DNA of 64,000 nucleotides. It comes from Streptomyces roseirectus. GTDB lineage: Bacteria; Actinomycetota; Actinomycetes; Streptomycetales; Streptomycetaceae. The translations under genes were made by a program, and so were the position numbers. Within the stretch, counting starts at the first letter, position 1. Every line of letters begins with the position of its first letter. Of the stretch, positions 17,611-28,200 are shown piece after piece. The notes under the pieces are model-generated. The model saw nothing but the letters and a program-made list of their open reading frames with translations. It did no database searches and was not told the DNA's origin. The stretch covers positions 5,912,001 to 5,976,000 of the forward strand of contig NZ_CP060828.1 in assembly GCF_014489635.1 (NCBI RefSeq), given 5' to 3'.

Positions 17611-19293
17611 GTGAAGAAATGGCCAGAAGACACCCAACCCGAGTGGCCCGAGCCGGCGTCGCCGACCCAAGGGGTCGCGGCGATCGGTGGGACCCAGGAG
17701 TTTCCCGAGACGGGCGCGTCGTCCGCCGGGGAGCGGCGGGAGATATCCGGGGGGTTGGCTGAAGAGAGTCGGTCCGGCGGGGGCGCGTCGGTGTCCGGTG
17801 GGAGCGGGAGGGAGCCGGGTGCGGCCGGGTGGGAGTCCGGTGCGGCCGGATGGGAGGGGTTCCCGGACGATGCCGTCGCGAGTGCGCGGCGGGCGCCGGA
17901 TCCCTCGACGCGGGTGCCGGATTCGGTGGGGCTGGTGGATGAGGTGCGGGGGGTTGTGCCGGTGGGGCGGGATCCCTGGGGGGAGGGGACTGAGGGGGTG
18001 TCGGGGTCGTACGGGGCCGGGGGAGTCGGTGGCGGGCGTGCGGCGGACGGGGCTCACGGGTCGTACGGGTCTTACGGGGTGGATGGGTCGTCCGAGGTGT
18101 CGGCCGGAAGTCGTAGGGGGTCGGCGTCGGGTGGTGGCGAGGGCAGGGGGAGTGGGGGTGGCTGGCCTGCGGTTCCTCGGGGTCGGCGGGCCGGTGCGGA
18201 GGGGGCGGCTGCTCTGGGGGGTGGCTCTTCAGGGGTACGGGACGGAGCGGGACGCGATGCGGTGGGAGCGGACGCCGAGGGCGGACCGGGTGGCCGGAGC
18301 GGAGCGGGTGGGCTCGGCGGACCCGGCGGGTTCGATGGGCTTGGCGGACCTGGTGGAGCCGGCGGACTTGGCGAGGCGGGCGGGAAGTCGCCGGCCGGGG
18401 CGCCGGGTTCCGGGGCGGGCGACGAGGAGCACGACCCCGCCGAGGTGACCGTCCAACTCGATCCGCTGCACGGCGGGGGGCAGGCCGAGGGCGAGGCGTC
18501 CGAACGGCCCGTGTTCGTCGACGAGTCGGGTCGTCGCAGCCGTACCTTCCGGCGCCTCGGACTCGCGGTCGGAGTGGCGTGCGGCGCCTACGCGGCCGTC
18601 ATCGTCGGCACCCTCCTCTCCGGCAACGCGGGTGCCCCCTGGCTCCCGCTGCCCGGCCCCGGCGACGAGGGCAAGCCCGCGAGCCAGGTCGAGGCGACCC
18701 GTACCCCTAGTACTTCGGAGCCATCGGCGCCGTACGACGTCGGCGTGCCCGGCGGCACCGCGTCGGCCACCGCCTCCGGCACGACGACCAGGGCCCCCGG
18801 CGCGACCCCGGGGCCCTCCGCCTCGGGCACCGCAGCGGCCTCGCCCCGGCCGTCCGCCTCGTCCGCGCCCTCGCCGAGCGCCGACGCGACCGGGCCGGGG
18901 ACGGGACCCGGGCCCGGGAGTGGCAGCGGCAGTCCCTCGCCGGCGGGCAGCAGCCCGGCGGTGTCGTCGCCGTCGCCCTCCTCGCCCGCGCCCTCACCGG
19001 ATCCCTCGCCGGACGCGTCGGCCTCGCAGGGGGTGACGGAGAAGCGGCAGGCGTCGGGGCCGGGGGCCTCGGGAGGCGGTGACACGGACGCGGGGAGTCC
19101 GTCGCCGCCGACTTCGGCAGGCGCGGTCGTGCCGGTGTCGGCGCCCGCCTCCGGGGGGACCTCCGGTGGCACGTCCCCCGGAGGTACTACGGGTCCGGCG
19201 TCCGGTGCCGGGGAACCCGGGGCCGGGGTGCTGGTGGCGCGCAAGGCGCTCGCCGCCATCGCGCCGCTCACCTCCGCGGAGGGCGACTCCTGA
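17611..19293 (+). CDS. matA: MatA-like membrane protein of mycelial aggregation
   Basis: 560 aa from GTG at 17611, chosen because GGGGGGA lies at correct spacing. The first 300 residues are Gly/Ser/Arg-rich and disordered, one membrane segment follows (about 318-338, VGVACGAYAAVIVGTLL), and an extracellular Pro/Ser/Thr/Gly tail runs to the end. No catalytic domain is seen. The TGATG junction with matB indicates coupling. In S. coelicolor the matA-matB pair is required for pellet formation and a PNAG-like extracellular polymer. Assignment rests on synteny and architecture, since the sequence is low complexity. Confidence 0.7.
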   Translation: MKKWPEDTQPEWPEPASPTQGVAAIGGTQEFPETGASSAGERREISGGLAEESRSGGGASVSGGSGREPGAAGWESGAAGWEGFPDDAVASARRAPDPSTRVPDSVGLVDEVRGVVPVGRDPWGEGTEGVSGSYGAGGVGGGRAADGAHGSYGSYGVDGSSEVSAGSRRGSASGGGEGRGSGGGWPAVPRGRRAGAEGAAALGGGSSGVRDGAGRDAVGADAEGGPGGRSGAGGLGGPGGFDGLGGPGGAGGLGEAGGKSPAGAPGSGAGDEEHDPAEVTVQLDPLHGGGQAEGEASERPVFVDESGRRSRTFRRLGLAVGVACGAYAAVIVGTLLSGNAGAPWLPLPGPGDEGKPASQVEATRTPSTSEPSAPYDVGVPGGTASATASGTTTRAPGATPGPSASGTAAASPRPSASSAPSPSADATGPGTGPGPGSGSGSPSPAGSSPAVSSPSPSSPAPSPDPSPDASASQGVTEKRQASGPGASGGGDTDAGSPSPPTSAGAVVPVSAPASGGTSGGTSPGGTTGPASGAGEPGAGVLVARKALAAIAPLTSAEGDS

Positions 19294-21713
19294 TGGCATC
19301 ACGCGCAAACCGGCGATCCGCACAGGGGTCGGCCGGTTCCTCAGCCCTACCCTCGCACCGGTCTCAGGGGTCGTCCTCAGGGCGTAGGGGTATCACGCGC
19401 CGGAGGCGGGGGGACTTGGGAGCTACGGGTACTACGGGAAGCTCGGGTACTACGGGTGGCCGGGGTACTAGGGGTACTACGGGTGAGCCGACCGCCCCGC
19501 CCTCCGCCGACGGACTACCGCCAACGGCGTCACCCCCGTCAACTCCGTCACCCCCGCCCCCCGCCCCGCCCTCGGCCGGTCCCCGTCGCCGCTTCCTCCC
19601 CATGCGGCACCTGCTCCCGCTCCTCCTGCTCTGCGCGGTGATGGCGATGCTGATGCTGCGGGGCTACGTGCACAGCGAGATCCTCGCGGACTACCGCGTG
19701 CGGCCGGAGGCGTCGGCGGACAAGGTGCCGGAGGAGATCCTGAACGGCGGTCCGGTCGTCGACACCCGGGGCGGCCAGGTGGCCAGCATGAACATCCCCG
19801 ACCGCAGGATCGTCCTCACCTTCGACGACGGCCCCGACCCGCGCTGGACCCCAAAGGTCCTGGACGTCCTGGAGAAGCACCGCGCGCACGCGGTCTTCTT
19901 CATCACCGGCACCATGGCGTCCCGCCACCCCGACCTGGTCCGCAGGATGGCCGACGAGGGCCACGAGATCGGCCTGCACACCTTCAACCACCCCGACCTC
20001 TCCTACCAGTCGACGTCCCGCGTCGACTGGGAACTCACCCAGAACCAGCTGGCGTTGGCGGGCGCGGCCGGGATCCGCACCTCGCTGTTCAGGCCGCCGT
20101 ACTCGTCGACGGCACAGGCGCTGGACGACAACTCGTGGCCGGTCGTGCGGTACGTGGGGAGCCGGGGTTACCTCACGGTCCTCACGAGCGTCGACAGCGA
20201 GGACTGGCAGAGGCCCGGGGTGGCCCGGATCATCGCCAACTCCACGCCCCCCAAGGGGAAGGGCGGCATTGTCCTGATGCACGACTCGGGCGGCGACCGC
20301 CACGAGACGGTCCAGGCACTCGACCGCTACCTTCCCCAACTCCAGCGCCAGGGCTACGAGTTCCAGAACCTCACCGAGGCGCTGAACGCCCCGAGCGCCC
20401 ATATCCCGGTCACCGGCGCCGAGTTGTGGAAGGGCAAGGCGTGGACGGCACTCGTCACGGCGTCCGACAAACTCACCGGCGTCCTCGTGGTCGGCCTCGC
20501 GGTCGTCGGGTTCCTGGTCTTCGCGCGGTTCGGCCTGATGCTGCTGCTCTCCGCCGCGCACACCCGCCGCACCCGGCGCCGGGGCTTCAGATGGGGTCCG
20601 GACGCGCCGGTCACCGAACCCGTGACGGTGCTCGTTCCGGCGTACAACGAGGCCAAGTGCATCGAGAACACGGTGCGTTCACTCGTCCGGAGCGAACACC
20701 CCATAGAAATCCTGGTCATCGACGACGGCTCCAGCGACGGCACCGCCCGCATCGTCGAAGAACTCGCCCTGCCCGGCGTACGCGTGATCCGTCAGCTCAA
20801 CGCGGGCAAACCGGCCGCGCTCAACCGGGGACTCGCCAACGCGGCGCACGACATCATCGTCATGATGGACGGCGACACGGTCTTCGAGCCGTCCACGGTA
20901 AGGGAGTTGGTGCAGCCCTTCGCCGATCCGCGCGTCGGGGCCGTCGCCGGGAACGCCAAGGTCGGCAACAAGGACACCCTCATCGGGGCCTGGCAGCACA
21001 TCGAGTACGTCATGGGGTTCAACCTGGACCGCCGGATGTACGACGTGCTGCGCTGCATGCCCACAATTCCCGGTGCCGTAGGGGCGTTTCGGCGCAGCGC
21101 GCTGGAGCGGGTCGGCGGGATGAGCGACGACACGCTCGCCGAGGACACCGACATCACGATGGCGATGCACCGCGACGGATGGCGTGTCGTCTACGCGGAG
21201 AACGCGCGTGCCTGGACCGAGGCGCCGGAGTCGGTGCAGCAACTCTGGTCGCAGCGCTACCGCTGGTGCTACGGCACGATGCAGGCGATCTGGAAGCACC
21301 GCCGCGCGGTCATCGAGCGGGGCGCGTCGGGCCGCTTCGGGCGGGTCGGGCTGCCGCTCGTGTCGCTCTTCATGGTCGTCGCGCCGCTGCTGGCCCCGCT
21401 GATCGACCTGTTCCTCGTCTACGGGCTGATCTTCGGCCCGACGGGCAAGACCATCGCGGCCTGGTTCGGTGTCCTCGCGATCCAAGGGGCCTGCGCCGCC
21501 TACGCGTTCGCCCTCGACCGCGAGCGTCTGACCCCGCTGATCTCCCTGCCGCTCCAGCAGATCCTCTACCGCCAGTTGATGTATATCGTCCTGCTCCAGT
21601 CCTGGATCACGGCGCTCACGGGCGGCCGGCTGCGCTGGCAGAAGCTCCGGCGCAAAGGCCAAGTCGCGGCGCCTCCGGGCCAGTTGGCGTCGGAGAGCGG
21701 GGGACGGGGATGA
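19293..21713 (+). CDS. matB: MatB-like bifunctional polysaccharide deacetylase/glycosyltransferase
   Basis: 806 aa. Disordered N-terminus to about 95; membrane helix (about 105-128); NodB-type deacetylase with FDDGPD (Asp178/Asp179) and the metal pair His229/His233; second helix region (about 390-430); GT2 glycosyltransferase with VPAYNEA, DGDTVF, AEDTD and QRYRW (654-658); terminal helices. The GT2 part resembles PgaC/IcaA synthases, so polymerisation of a beta-1,6-GlcNAc-type chain and its partial deacetylation sit in one polypeptide. GGGTACTACGGG repeats at 19427-19483 encode Gly-Thr-Thr-Gly units near the N-terminus. Overlaps the acyltransferase gene by ATGA. Confidence 0.88.
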   Translation: MASRANRRSAQGSAGSSALPSHRSQGSSSGRRGITRRRRGDLGATGTTGSSGTTGGRGTRGTTGEPTAPPSADGLPPTASPPSTPSPPPPAPPSAGPRRRFLPMRHLLPLLLLCAVMAMLMLRGYVHSEILADYRVRPEASADKVPEEILNGGPVVDTRGGQVASMNIPDRRIVLTFDDGPDPRWTPKVLDVLEKHRAHAVFFITGTMASRHPDLVRRMADEGHEIGLHTFNHPDLSYQSTSRVDWELTQNQLALAGAAGIRTSLFRPPYSSTAQALDDNSWPVVRYVGSRGYLTVLTSVDSEDWQRPGVARIIANSTPPKGKGGIVLMHDSGGDRHETVQALDRYLPQLQRQGYEFQNLTEALNAPSAHIPVTGAELWKGKAWTALVTASDKLTGVLVVGLAVVGFLVFARFGLMLLLSAAHTRRTRRRGFRWGPDAPVTEPVTVLVPAYNEAKCIENTVRSLVRSEHPIEILVIDDGSSDGTARIVEELALPGVRVIRQLNAGKPAALNRGLANAAHDIIVMMDGDTVFEPSTVRELVQPFADPRVGAVAGNAKVGNKDTLIGAWQHIEYVMGFNLDRRMYDVLRCMPTIPGAVGAFRRSALERVGGMSDDTLAEDTDITMAMHRDGWRVVYAENARAWTEAPESVQQLWSQRYRWCYGTMQAIWKHRRAVIERGASGRFGRVGLPLVSLFMVVAPLLAPLIDLFLVYGLIFGPTGKTIAAWFGVLAIQGACAAYAFALDRERLTPLISLPLQQILYRQLMYIVLLQSWITALTGGRLRWQKLRRKGQVAAPPGQLASESGGRG

Positions 21714-22969
21714 CGAGCACCGCCGGGATACCGGAGCCGGCGTCGTACGCGGCGAAGCCACCGGACGCCGTCGAGGCGGCCTCGCCCCCTCAAACGGGCG
21801 GCCGGGACCGGTACTTCGACCTGCTGCGGGCGGTCGCCCTCTTCCGGGTCGTCCTCTACCACCTCATGGGCTGGGCCTGGCTCCCGATCGTCTTCCCCTC
21901 GATGGGTGTGATGTTCGCCCTCGCGGGCAACCTGATGTCCCGCTCCCTCGCCAGGCGCCCGGCGCCGGAGGTGATCCGGGGCCGGCTGCGGCGCCTGCTC
22001 CCGCCCCTGTGGCTCCTGGGAGTGATCGGGGTGACCGGTATGCTCGTCGCCGGCTGGCGCCCCGACGAGGAGGGGCACCCGGCCTGGTGGTGGCTCCACC
22101 TCGGGTACTGGATCCTCCCGCTCAGCGACCCCCCGTACGCCGACGTCTCGCACGGTGTCGCGGGTCTGCTCGCGGACGACTGGCCCACCGCCCTCGGCGT
22201 ACCTCTCTGGTATCTCAGGGCCTACCTCTGGTTCGTCCTCCTCTCCCCGCTCCTGCGCCGGGCCCTGCGCTCGGCTCCCTGGCCGACGATCCTGGCCCCC
22301 CTAGTACTTTCGGGGGCCCTGGAGTTCACCTCGGCCACCACCGCGAGCTGGCGCCTCGACGCCACGCTCACCGACTTCGCGACCTTCGGCTCCTGCTGGC
22401 TCCTGGGTATGGCCCACCAGCAGGGCACCCTGAGCAGGCTCCCCCGCTACGCCATCCCCTCCCTGGCCCCGGCCGTCGGCGCCGTAGCTCTCTGGTACGC
22501 CCTCACGCACGACCTCCACCAGAACCACGACCTCGACGACATGCCCTTCGCCCAGTCCCTCTGGTCCTTCGCGGCGGTTCTGCTCCTGCTCCACCTCAGC
22601 CCGCGTTGGCCCACCTGGCCGCCGGTCCTGCGCCGCTGGGACGGCCTCATCACCCTCCTCAACTCCCGCGCCGTCACGATCTACCTCTGGCACAACCTCT
22701 GCATCGCCGTCGCCGAACCCCTCTGGGACCACGCCTGGAGCATCCACGCCCTCGAACTCCACGCCCCCGGCCTCCTCACCTCCCCCTGGCCCGCCCTCCC
22801 CCTGACCTGGCTCCTCACCGCACTGTGCGTCCTCTGCTTCGGCTGGGCGGAGGACCTGGCAGCGGGCCGACACCCAACCCTGTGGCCGAACGGCCGAACG
22901 AAGGGTGCCCGGAAACGGGGCGGGACGAGGAGGGGCGAGGCGGGGCAGCCCGTAGTACGTGAGGGGTAG
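21710..22969 (+). CDS. Membrane acyltransferase (acyltransferase 3 family)
   Basis: 419 aa from ATG at 21710 overlapping the matB stop. About ten hydrophobic segments run from RDRYFDLLRAVALFRVVLYH onward, the start typical of acyltransferase 3 (OafA/IcaC-like) enzymes. The early His in VVLYHLMG is the expected catalytic position. Coupling to matB suggests it O-acylates the MatB product or helps export it, as proposed for IcaC. That link is inference. Confidence 0.82.
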   Translation: MTSTAGIPEPASYAAKPPDAVEAASPPQTGGRDRYFDLLRAVALFRVVLYHLMGWAWLPIVFPSMGVMFALAGNLMSRSLARRPAPEVIRGRLRRLLPPLWLLGVIGVTGMLVAGWRPDEEGHPAWWWLHLGYWILPLSDPPYADVSHGVAGLLADDWPTALGVPLWYLRAYLWFVLLSPLLRRALRSAPWPTILAPLVLSGALEFTSATTASWRLDATLTDFATFGSCWLLGMAHQQGTLSRLPRYAIPSLAPAVGAVALWYALTHDLHQNHDLDDMPFAQSLWSFAAVLLLLHLSPRWPTWPPVLRRWDGLITLLNSRAVTIYLWHNLCIAVAEPLWDHAWSIHALELHAPGLLTSPWPALPLTWLLTALCVLCFGWAEDLAAGRHPTLWPNGRTKGARKRGGTRRGEAGQPVVREG

Positions 22970-23055
22970 GGGGGTTTCCCTGAGCCCGGCGGGCCCGCCT
23001 GCACCGTCCGGCGGGCCACTCTCGGGGCCCCACGGGCGCCCGCCGGAAACCCGCG

Positions 23056-23085
23056 TTGCGGTTCGCGATACGCGGGTGTGATGAT
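23056..23085 (+). promoter_or_regulatory. Promoter of the polymorphic-toxin operon
   Basis: TTGCGG (23056-23061), 18-base spacer, GATGAT (23080-23085), then seven bases to ATG at 23093. Good -35/-10 spacing. Confidence 0.5.
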
Positions 23086-23092
23086 CCCGGGC

Positions 23093-23740
23093 ATGGTGGG
23101 AAACGGGGGCGAGGAGACGGCGGGGCAGCCGCGTCCGTCACGGCTGCGCGACTACCTGGACCCGCCGCCCGCCGTACCGGCCCCGTCGTCCGCAGCCCAG
23201 GAACCGCCGTCGGCCGAGGCGTTGCCGACTGCACCGGACTCGCCGCTCGCCACACCTGAACCACCACTGCCCGCACCGGAGTTCGGTACAGCGCCCGCAC
23301 CGGCCCCCGCAGAGACGGCCGAACTCCCGCCCTGGCAACCGGACAATGCGTCCGAGCCCGTCGAGATCGCCCGTCGCCGAAGCGAACTCGCCGCTCTGCT
23401 CGGCGAGTTCCGTCGCACGCCCGTCCTCCTCCCCCTCGTCGAGGACGACGCCCCGCTGGTCGCCGACCTCGGCGGGATCCGCTGGATCTACGCCTTCTCG
23501 AACGAGGAAGCGCTCGCCAGGTTCGCGGTCGCAAGGGGCGAGGCGCGGCGCGAGTGGCCGTACCGGAAGGTGTTCGGGGCGAGGCTGCTGGACGTCGGAA
23601 CGGTGGTCGCTGGCGTGCCGTGCGGTGTCGCGCTGGACGTTGGCAGCGAGGGCGAAGGGGTGCTGTTCCCGCCGGTCGCGGGGATCGTGCCGGACGAGGC
23701 GGCCGTGGACACGGAGATGGACGGGGAGGAGCGACGGTGA
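23093..23740 (+). CDS. SseB-like protein of the T7SS/RHS locus
   Basis: 215 aa from ATG 23093; an ATG at 23078 in the same frame would overlap the -10 box. A Pro/Ala-rich N-terminal third precedes a compact domain (about 95-215) with RRRSELAALLGEFRRTPVLLPL and GGIRWIYAFSNEEALARFA, the pattern of SseB N-terminal domain proteins. Such proteins often begin Streptomyces polymorphic-toxin/type VII loci. Its TGA overlaps the next GTG. Role unknown; possibly a chaperone or regulator for the secreted partner. Confidence 0.7.
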   Translation: MVGNGGEETAGQPRPSRLRDYLDPPPAVPAPSSAAQEPPSAEALPTAPDSPLATPEPPLPAPEFGTAPAPAPAETAELPPWQPDNASEPVEIARRRSELAALLGEFRRTPVLLPLVEDDAPLVADLGGIRWIYAFSNEEALARFAVARGEARREWPYRKVFGARLLDVGTVVAGVPCGVALDVGSEGEGVLFPPVAGIVPDEAAVDTEMDGEERR

Positions 23741-24432
23741 GCGCCGACGCGGTGGAGAACAAGCCGGCGGTGGCCGCGGGCAAGGACCTGGAGACCGCCG
23801 GTATGGCGCAGGTCGCCCAGGGCATCACGCAGACCCTGGACGAACTCCGGGAGATCGGCGTCGACAGCCTCGCGGGCGCGGGCCGAGGCTTTTCCGAACT
23901 TGCCCTGACCGGACTTGAGTTGGGCCACGACGAACTCCGCTCGGAGTTCTCCTCGTTCTGCGAGCGCTGGGACTGGGGCGTGCGCTCCCTGGTGTTCCAG
24001 GCGAACGCGTTCGCCCAATCCGTGGGCCTGGCCGCGGGGTTGCTGCACGAGACGGACCAATACGTCAGCGGCTCGGTGAAGGTGCTCGCCAACTCCGTTG
24101 TGGGAGGCAGCCCTTACGCCACCGAGGAGGAGGTGCAGGGCAAGAGCTGGCGCGACATCGCGTTCAGCCAGTACGACGCCCTCAGCAACCCCGACTACAG
24201 CAAAGAGTCCCTGGACAAGGCGGTGGAGGCCGCGAAGCAGGGCTGGAAGGACGCGGGCCGGGACGTCATGACGTCCGAGACGATGGGCCCGCTCGGGCCG
24301 CTCGGCCCGACCCCGGAGGGCTTGCGCCGCGCGGCCGGGATCGGTGAGGGCGACTACGAGCAGATGCTGGACCACACTTTCGGCCCCTCACCCGAGGAAC
24401 GGGCCCGGCAGCAGGAAGGGCAGACGGGCTGA
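23737..24432 (+). CDS. Helical accessory protein of the T7SS/RHS locus
   Basis: 231 aa from GTG overlapping the upstream stop (GTGA). Predominantly helical, with a central WDWGVRSLVFQANAF segment recalling the WxG turn of ESX substrates, but not enough to place it in WXG100. No signal peptide. It ends in a charged tail and overlaps the next ATG by TGATG, so all three genes are translationally coupled. I do not recognise a named family. Position suggests a partner or chaperone of the secreted toxin. Confidence 0.7.
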   Translation: MSADAVENKPAVAAGKDLETAGMAQVAQGITQTLDELREIGVDSLAGAGRGFSELALTGLELGHDELRSEFSSFCERWDWGVRSLVFQANAFAQSVGLAAGLLHETDQYVSGSVKVLANSVVGGSPYATEEEVQGKSWRDIAFSQYDALSNPDYSKESLDKAVEAAKQGWKDAGRDVMTSETMGPLGPLGPTPEGLRRAAGIGEGDYEQMLDHTFGPSPEERARQQEGQTG

Positions 24433-25064
24433 TGGGGCTCGACGACCTGGTCAACTCCGGTCTGGGCAAGCTGGAGGACGGCTGGAACGCGGGCAAGAAG
24501 CTGCTCGGCGAGGGCATCGACAAGGGCAGCGAACTCGTCGGTGACGGCCTGGAGAAGATCGGCGCGGACGGCCTCGCCGACAAGGTCGAGGACCTGGGCG
24601 ACAGCATCGCCTCCGACCTGGGAGCTACGCCGGGCGAGCAGAATCTCGGCGAGACCGACCAGGCGAACGAGCTGGTCCACGGCAACCCGAAGGCGATCAC
24701 CGCCTCGGCGAAGCACCTACGGGACTTCCACAAGGCGTTCGACACGGTCGCCTCGGGTCTGAAGAAGGTGGACTCCTCCACCTGGACGGACGAGGCCGCC
24801 GACACCTTCCGCGAGAAGTTCGTACGTCACCCCGAGAACTGGCTGAATGCGGCTGCCGCCTGTGAACAGGCCGCCGTGGCTCTGGAGAGTTACGCCGCGA
24901 CGGTGACCTGGGCGCAGGGCCAGGCGCAGGAGGCCATCGACCTCTACGCGCAGGGCAGGAAGGCGTCCGAGCAGGCCAGGGACGCGTACAACAAGAAGGC
25001 CGACGCGTACAACGCGAAGATCGCCGCCGACCAGGGCCCCGGGCCGCGCCCGGCACATCTCTGA
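24432..25064 (+). CDS. T7SS-type N-terminal module of an RHS toxin (fragment 1, frame-shifted end)
   Basis: 210 aa. The start MGLDDLVNSGLGKLEDGW and the helical hairpin (about 75-200, including VDSSTWTDEAADTFREKF) match the leading domain of large Streptomyces RHS proteins exported by type VII systems. The frame ends at TGA 25062-25064 just after GPRPAHL. The expected continuation (ITRAREVLAEARRQRN) lies in another frame beginning at 25064. This is therefore the 5' part of one gene broken by an indel, or a site of recoding. Only 149 bp and no ribosome site separate it from the next ATG. Confidence 0.75.
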   Translation: MGLDDLVNSGLGKLEDGWNAGKKLLGEGIDKGSELVGDGLEKIGADGLADKVEDLGDSIASDLGATPGEQNLGETDQANELVHGNPKAITASAKHLRDFHKAFDTVASGLKKVDSSTWTDEAADTFREKFVRHPENWLNAAAACEQAAVALESYAATVTWAQGQAQEAIDLYAQGRKASEQARDAYNKKADAYNAKIAADQGPGPRPAHL

Positions 25065-25213
25065 TCACCCGCGCCCGGGAGGTCCTCGCCGAGGCCCGCC
25101 GCCAGCGCAACACCGCGGGCGCGACGGCCGCCGGCAGCGTACGCGGGGCCCTCGCCCACGCCCCCCAGGAGCCCCCGCCCCTGGACCGCCTCAAGGCCGA
25201 CGTCTCCGACGGC

Positions 25214-28200
25214 ATGCTCGCCGCCAACACCGAACTCCTGCACGTGGCAGGCGGGTTGCTCAAAGGCACCGGCGGGCTCGTCAACTTCGCCCGCAGCCTC
25301 AACCCCACGGACCCCTACAACCTCACCCACCCGGCCGAATACCTCCAGAACGCCAGCCTCACCCTCTCCGGCCTCGTCTCCGCGAGCGCCCATCCCGGCC
25401 GCACCCTCAACGCCATGTGGGACGGCTTCAAGAAGGACCCCTCCGAGGGCATCGGCCGTCTCCTCCCCGACGCCTTCGGCTCCAAGGGGCTGGGAGAGCT
25501 GAAGGGGGTACTACGGGTAGCGCGGGAGGGGGCGGAAGGAGCCGCTGAACGGGCGGCGGTACGCAGCGGGGCGAAGGACGCGGGCGAGGCTTCCGCACGG
25601 GAAACCGTCTCGGACGGCCCCCACAAGACGTCACGCGAGCAGAACAGCGTCGAGAGCAAGGGCTCGGACCCCATCGACTTCGCCAGCGGAAAGATGTACC
25701 TGCCGCAGACGGACGTCACCCTCCCCGGCCCCCTACCCGTAGTACTCAAGAGGCGCGTGGAGTCCGGCTACCACCTCGGCCGCTGGTTCGGGCCCTCCTG
25801 GTCCTCGACCTTCGACCAGCGCCTGGAGGTCGACGCCGAGGGCGTCGTCTTCGTCACCGAGGACGGCCTGCTCCTCTCCTACCCCCACCCCGCACCCGGC
25901 GTTCCCACCCTCCCCAGCCACGGCCCTCGCTGGCTGCTGGACCGCGAGGACGGCGGCTACACCGTCACCGACCCGCGGACCGGCCGCGTCCGGCACTTCG
26001 GCGACCGGGGAGCCGACCTGGCGGTCCTGGAACAGATCGACGACCGCAACGGCAACTGGGTCACCCTTGCGTACGACGCCGAGGGCACCCCCCTGGGCGT
26101 CGTCTCCAGCTCCGGCCACGACGTCCGCGTCACCACCGCCGAAGGCCGTATCACGGCCCTCCACCTGGCTACCACGGGTGAGGTACTCAAGAACTACGGC
26201 TATACGGACGGCAACCTCACCGAGGTCGTCAACTCCTCAGGGCTACCCCTACGCTTCACGTACGACGAGACGGGCCGCGTCACCTCCTGGACCGATACCA
26301 ACGGCCGTGGCTACGCCTACGAGTACGACGACCAGGACCGCTGTGTCGCAGAGACCGGCGAGGCGGGGCACATGGCCCTGCGCGTCACGTACGACGACAT
26401 CGACCCCGAGACCGGCCTCAGGGTCACCACCACGACGACCGGCGAGGGCCACACCCGCCGCTTCCTGGTCAACGAGGATCTCCAAGTCGTGGCGGAGACC
26501 GACCCGTTGGGCGCGGTCACCCGCTACCGGCGTGACCGCTACAACCGCCTGCTCTCCCACACGGACCCCCTGGGGAACACCACGTCGTTCACCTACGACG
26601 AGCAGGGCAACCTCACCTCGGTCGTCCGTCCCGACGGCCGCGAGACGAGAGCCGAGTACGACGTCCTCGGCCTCCCGGTGAAGGCGGTGAGTCCGGACGG
26701 CACGATCGTCCGCCAGACGTACGACCTGAGAGGTAACCGCACCTCGGTCACACCCCCTACGGGCCGCACCACCCACTTCGCCTACGACGACGCAGGCCAC
26801 CTCACCACCGTCACCGACCCCGAGGGCCACACGACGACGATCTTCCCCGACCGCACGGGTCTCCCCCTCCGCATCACCGACCCCCTAGGGTCAACCACCC
26901 ACTACACCCGCGATGCCCACGGCCGCCCGGTCGCGATCGCCGACCCCACCGGTGCGACGACCCGCCTGGAGTGGACGACCGAGGGCTACCTCACCCGGCG
27001 CACGGCGGCGGATGGCACGGCGGAGTCGTGGACGTACGACGGTGAGGGCAACTGCACCAGCCAGACGGACCAGTTGGGTGGCGTCACCCGCTTCGAGCAC
27101 ACCCACTTCGACCTCCTCGCCGCCCGCACCGGCCCCGACGGCGTCCGCTACGAGTTCGACCACGACACCGAACTCCGCCTCACGAAGGTCACCAACCCCC
27201 AGGGCCTGACCTGGAGTTACGCATACGACGCGGCAGGCAACCTCGCCACGGAGACGGACTTCGACGACCGCGTCCTCACCTACGCCTACGATCCCGCCGG
27301 CCGCCTCCGGTCCCGCACGAACGCCCTCGGCGAGACCACGACCTTCGAGCGCGACGAGATGGGCCGGCTGACCAGCAAGGACGCCGCAGGCCAAGTCACC
27401 ACATACGCCTACGACTTGACCGACAACCTCGCCCTCGCGGCCGGCCCCGACGGCACCACTCTCTCGATCCTCCGCGACCGCTTCGGCCGAGTCCGCTCGG
27501 AGACCGTCGACGGCCGCACGGTCACCTACACCCACGACGACCTCGGCCGCCGCACCGGCCGCACCACTCCCACCGGCGCCACCACCACCTGGTCCTACGA
27601 CGCCGTAGGCCGCCGCACCCACATGCTCGCCTCCGGCCGCTCTATCGACTTCACCTACGACGAAGCCGGCCGTGAACTCGCCCGCCATATCGGCGAGTCG
27701 GTCACCCTCTCCCACACCTTCGACCAACTGGGCCGCCTGACAACCCAGTCGGTGACAGGCCCGGCGTCCCGCTCGATCCAACACCGCACCTACACCTACC
27801 GCGCCGACGGCAACCTCACCGCCATCGACGACCAGTTGACGGGCCCCCGCCGCTTCGACCTCGACGCGACGGGCCGCGTGACAGCCGTCCACGCCGCCAA
27901 CTGGACGGAGACGTACGCCTACGACGCGGCGGGCAACCAGACCCACGCGGACTGGCCCGCGACCCACCCCGGCCACGAGTCGACCGGCCCCCGCACCTAC
28001 ACCGGCACCCGCATCACTCGCGCCGGCCAAGTCCGCTACGAACACGACGCCCTCGGCCGTGTCACTCTCCGCCAAGAAGGCCCGCCTCTCGCGGAAGCCG
28101 GAGACCTGGCGCTACACATGGGACCCAGAAGACCGCCTGACCTCGGTCGTCACCCCGGACGGCACACTCTGGCGCTACACGTACGACCCTCTGGGCCGCC

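Noticed and set aside
20135..22969. 944-codon frame starting inside matB
   Set aside because: Its 5' half is an out-of-frame reading of matB; only the part from ATG 21710 is a real acyltransferase.
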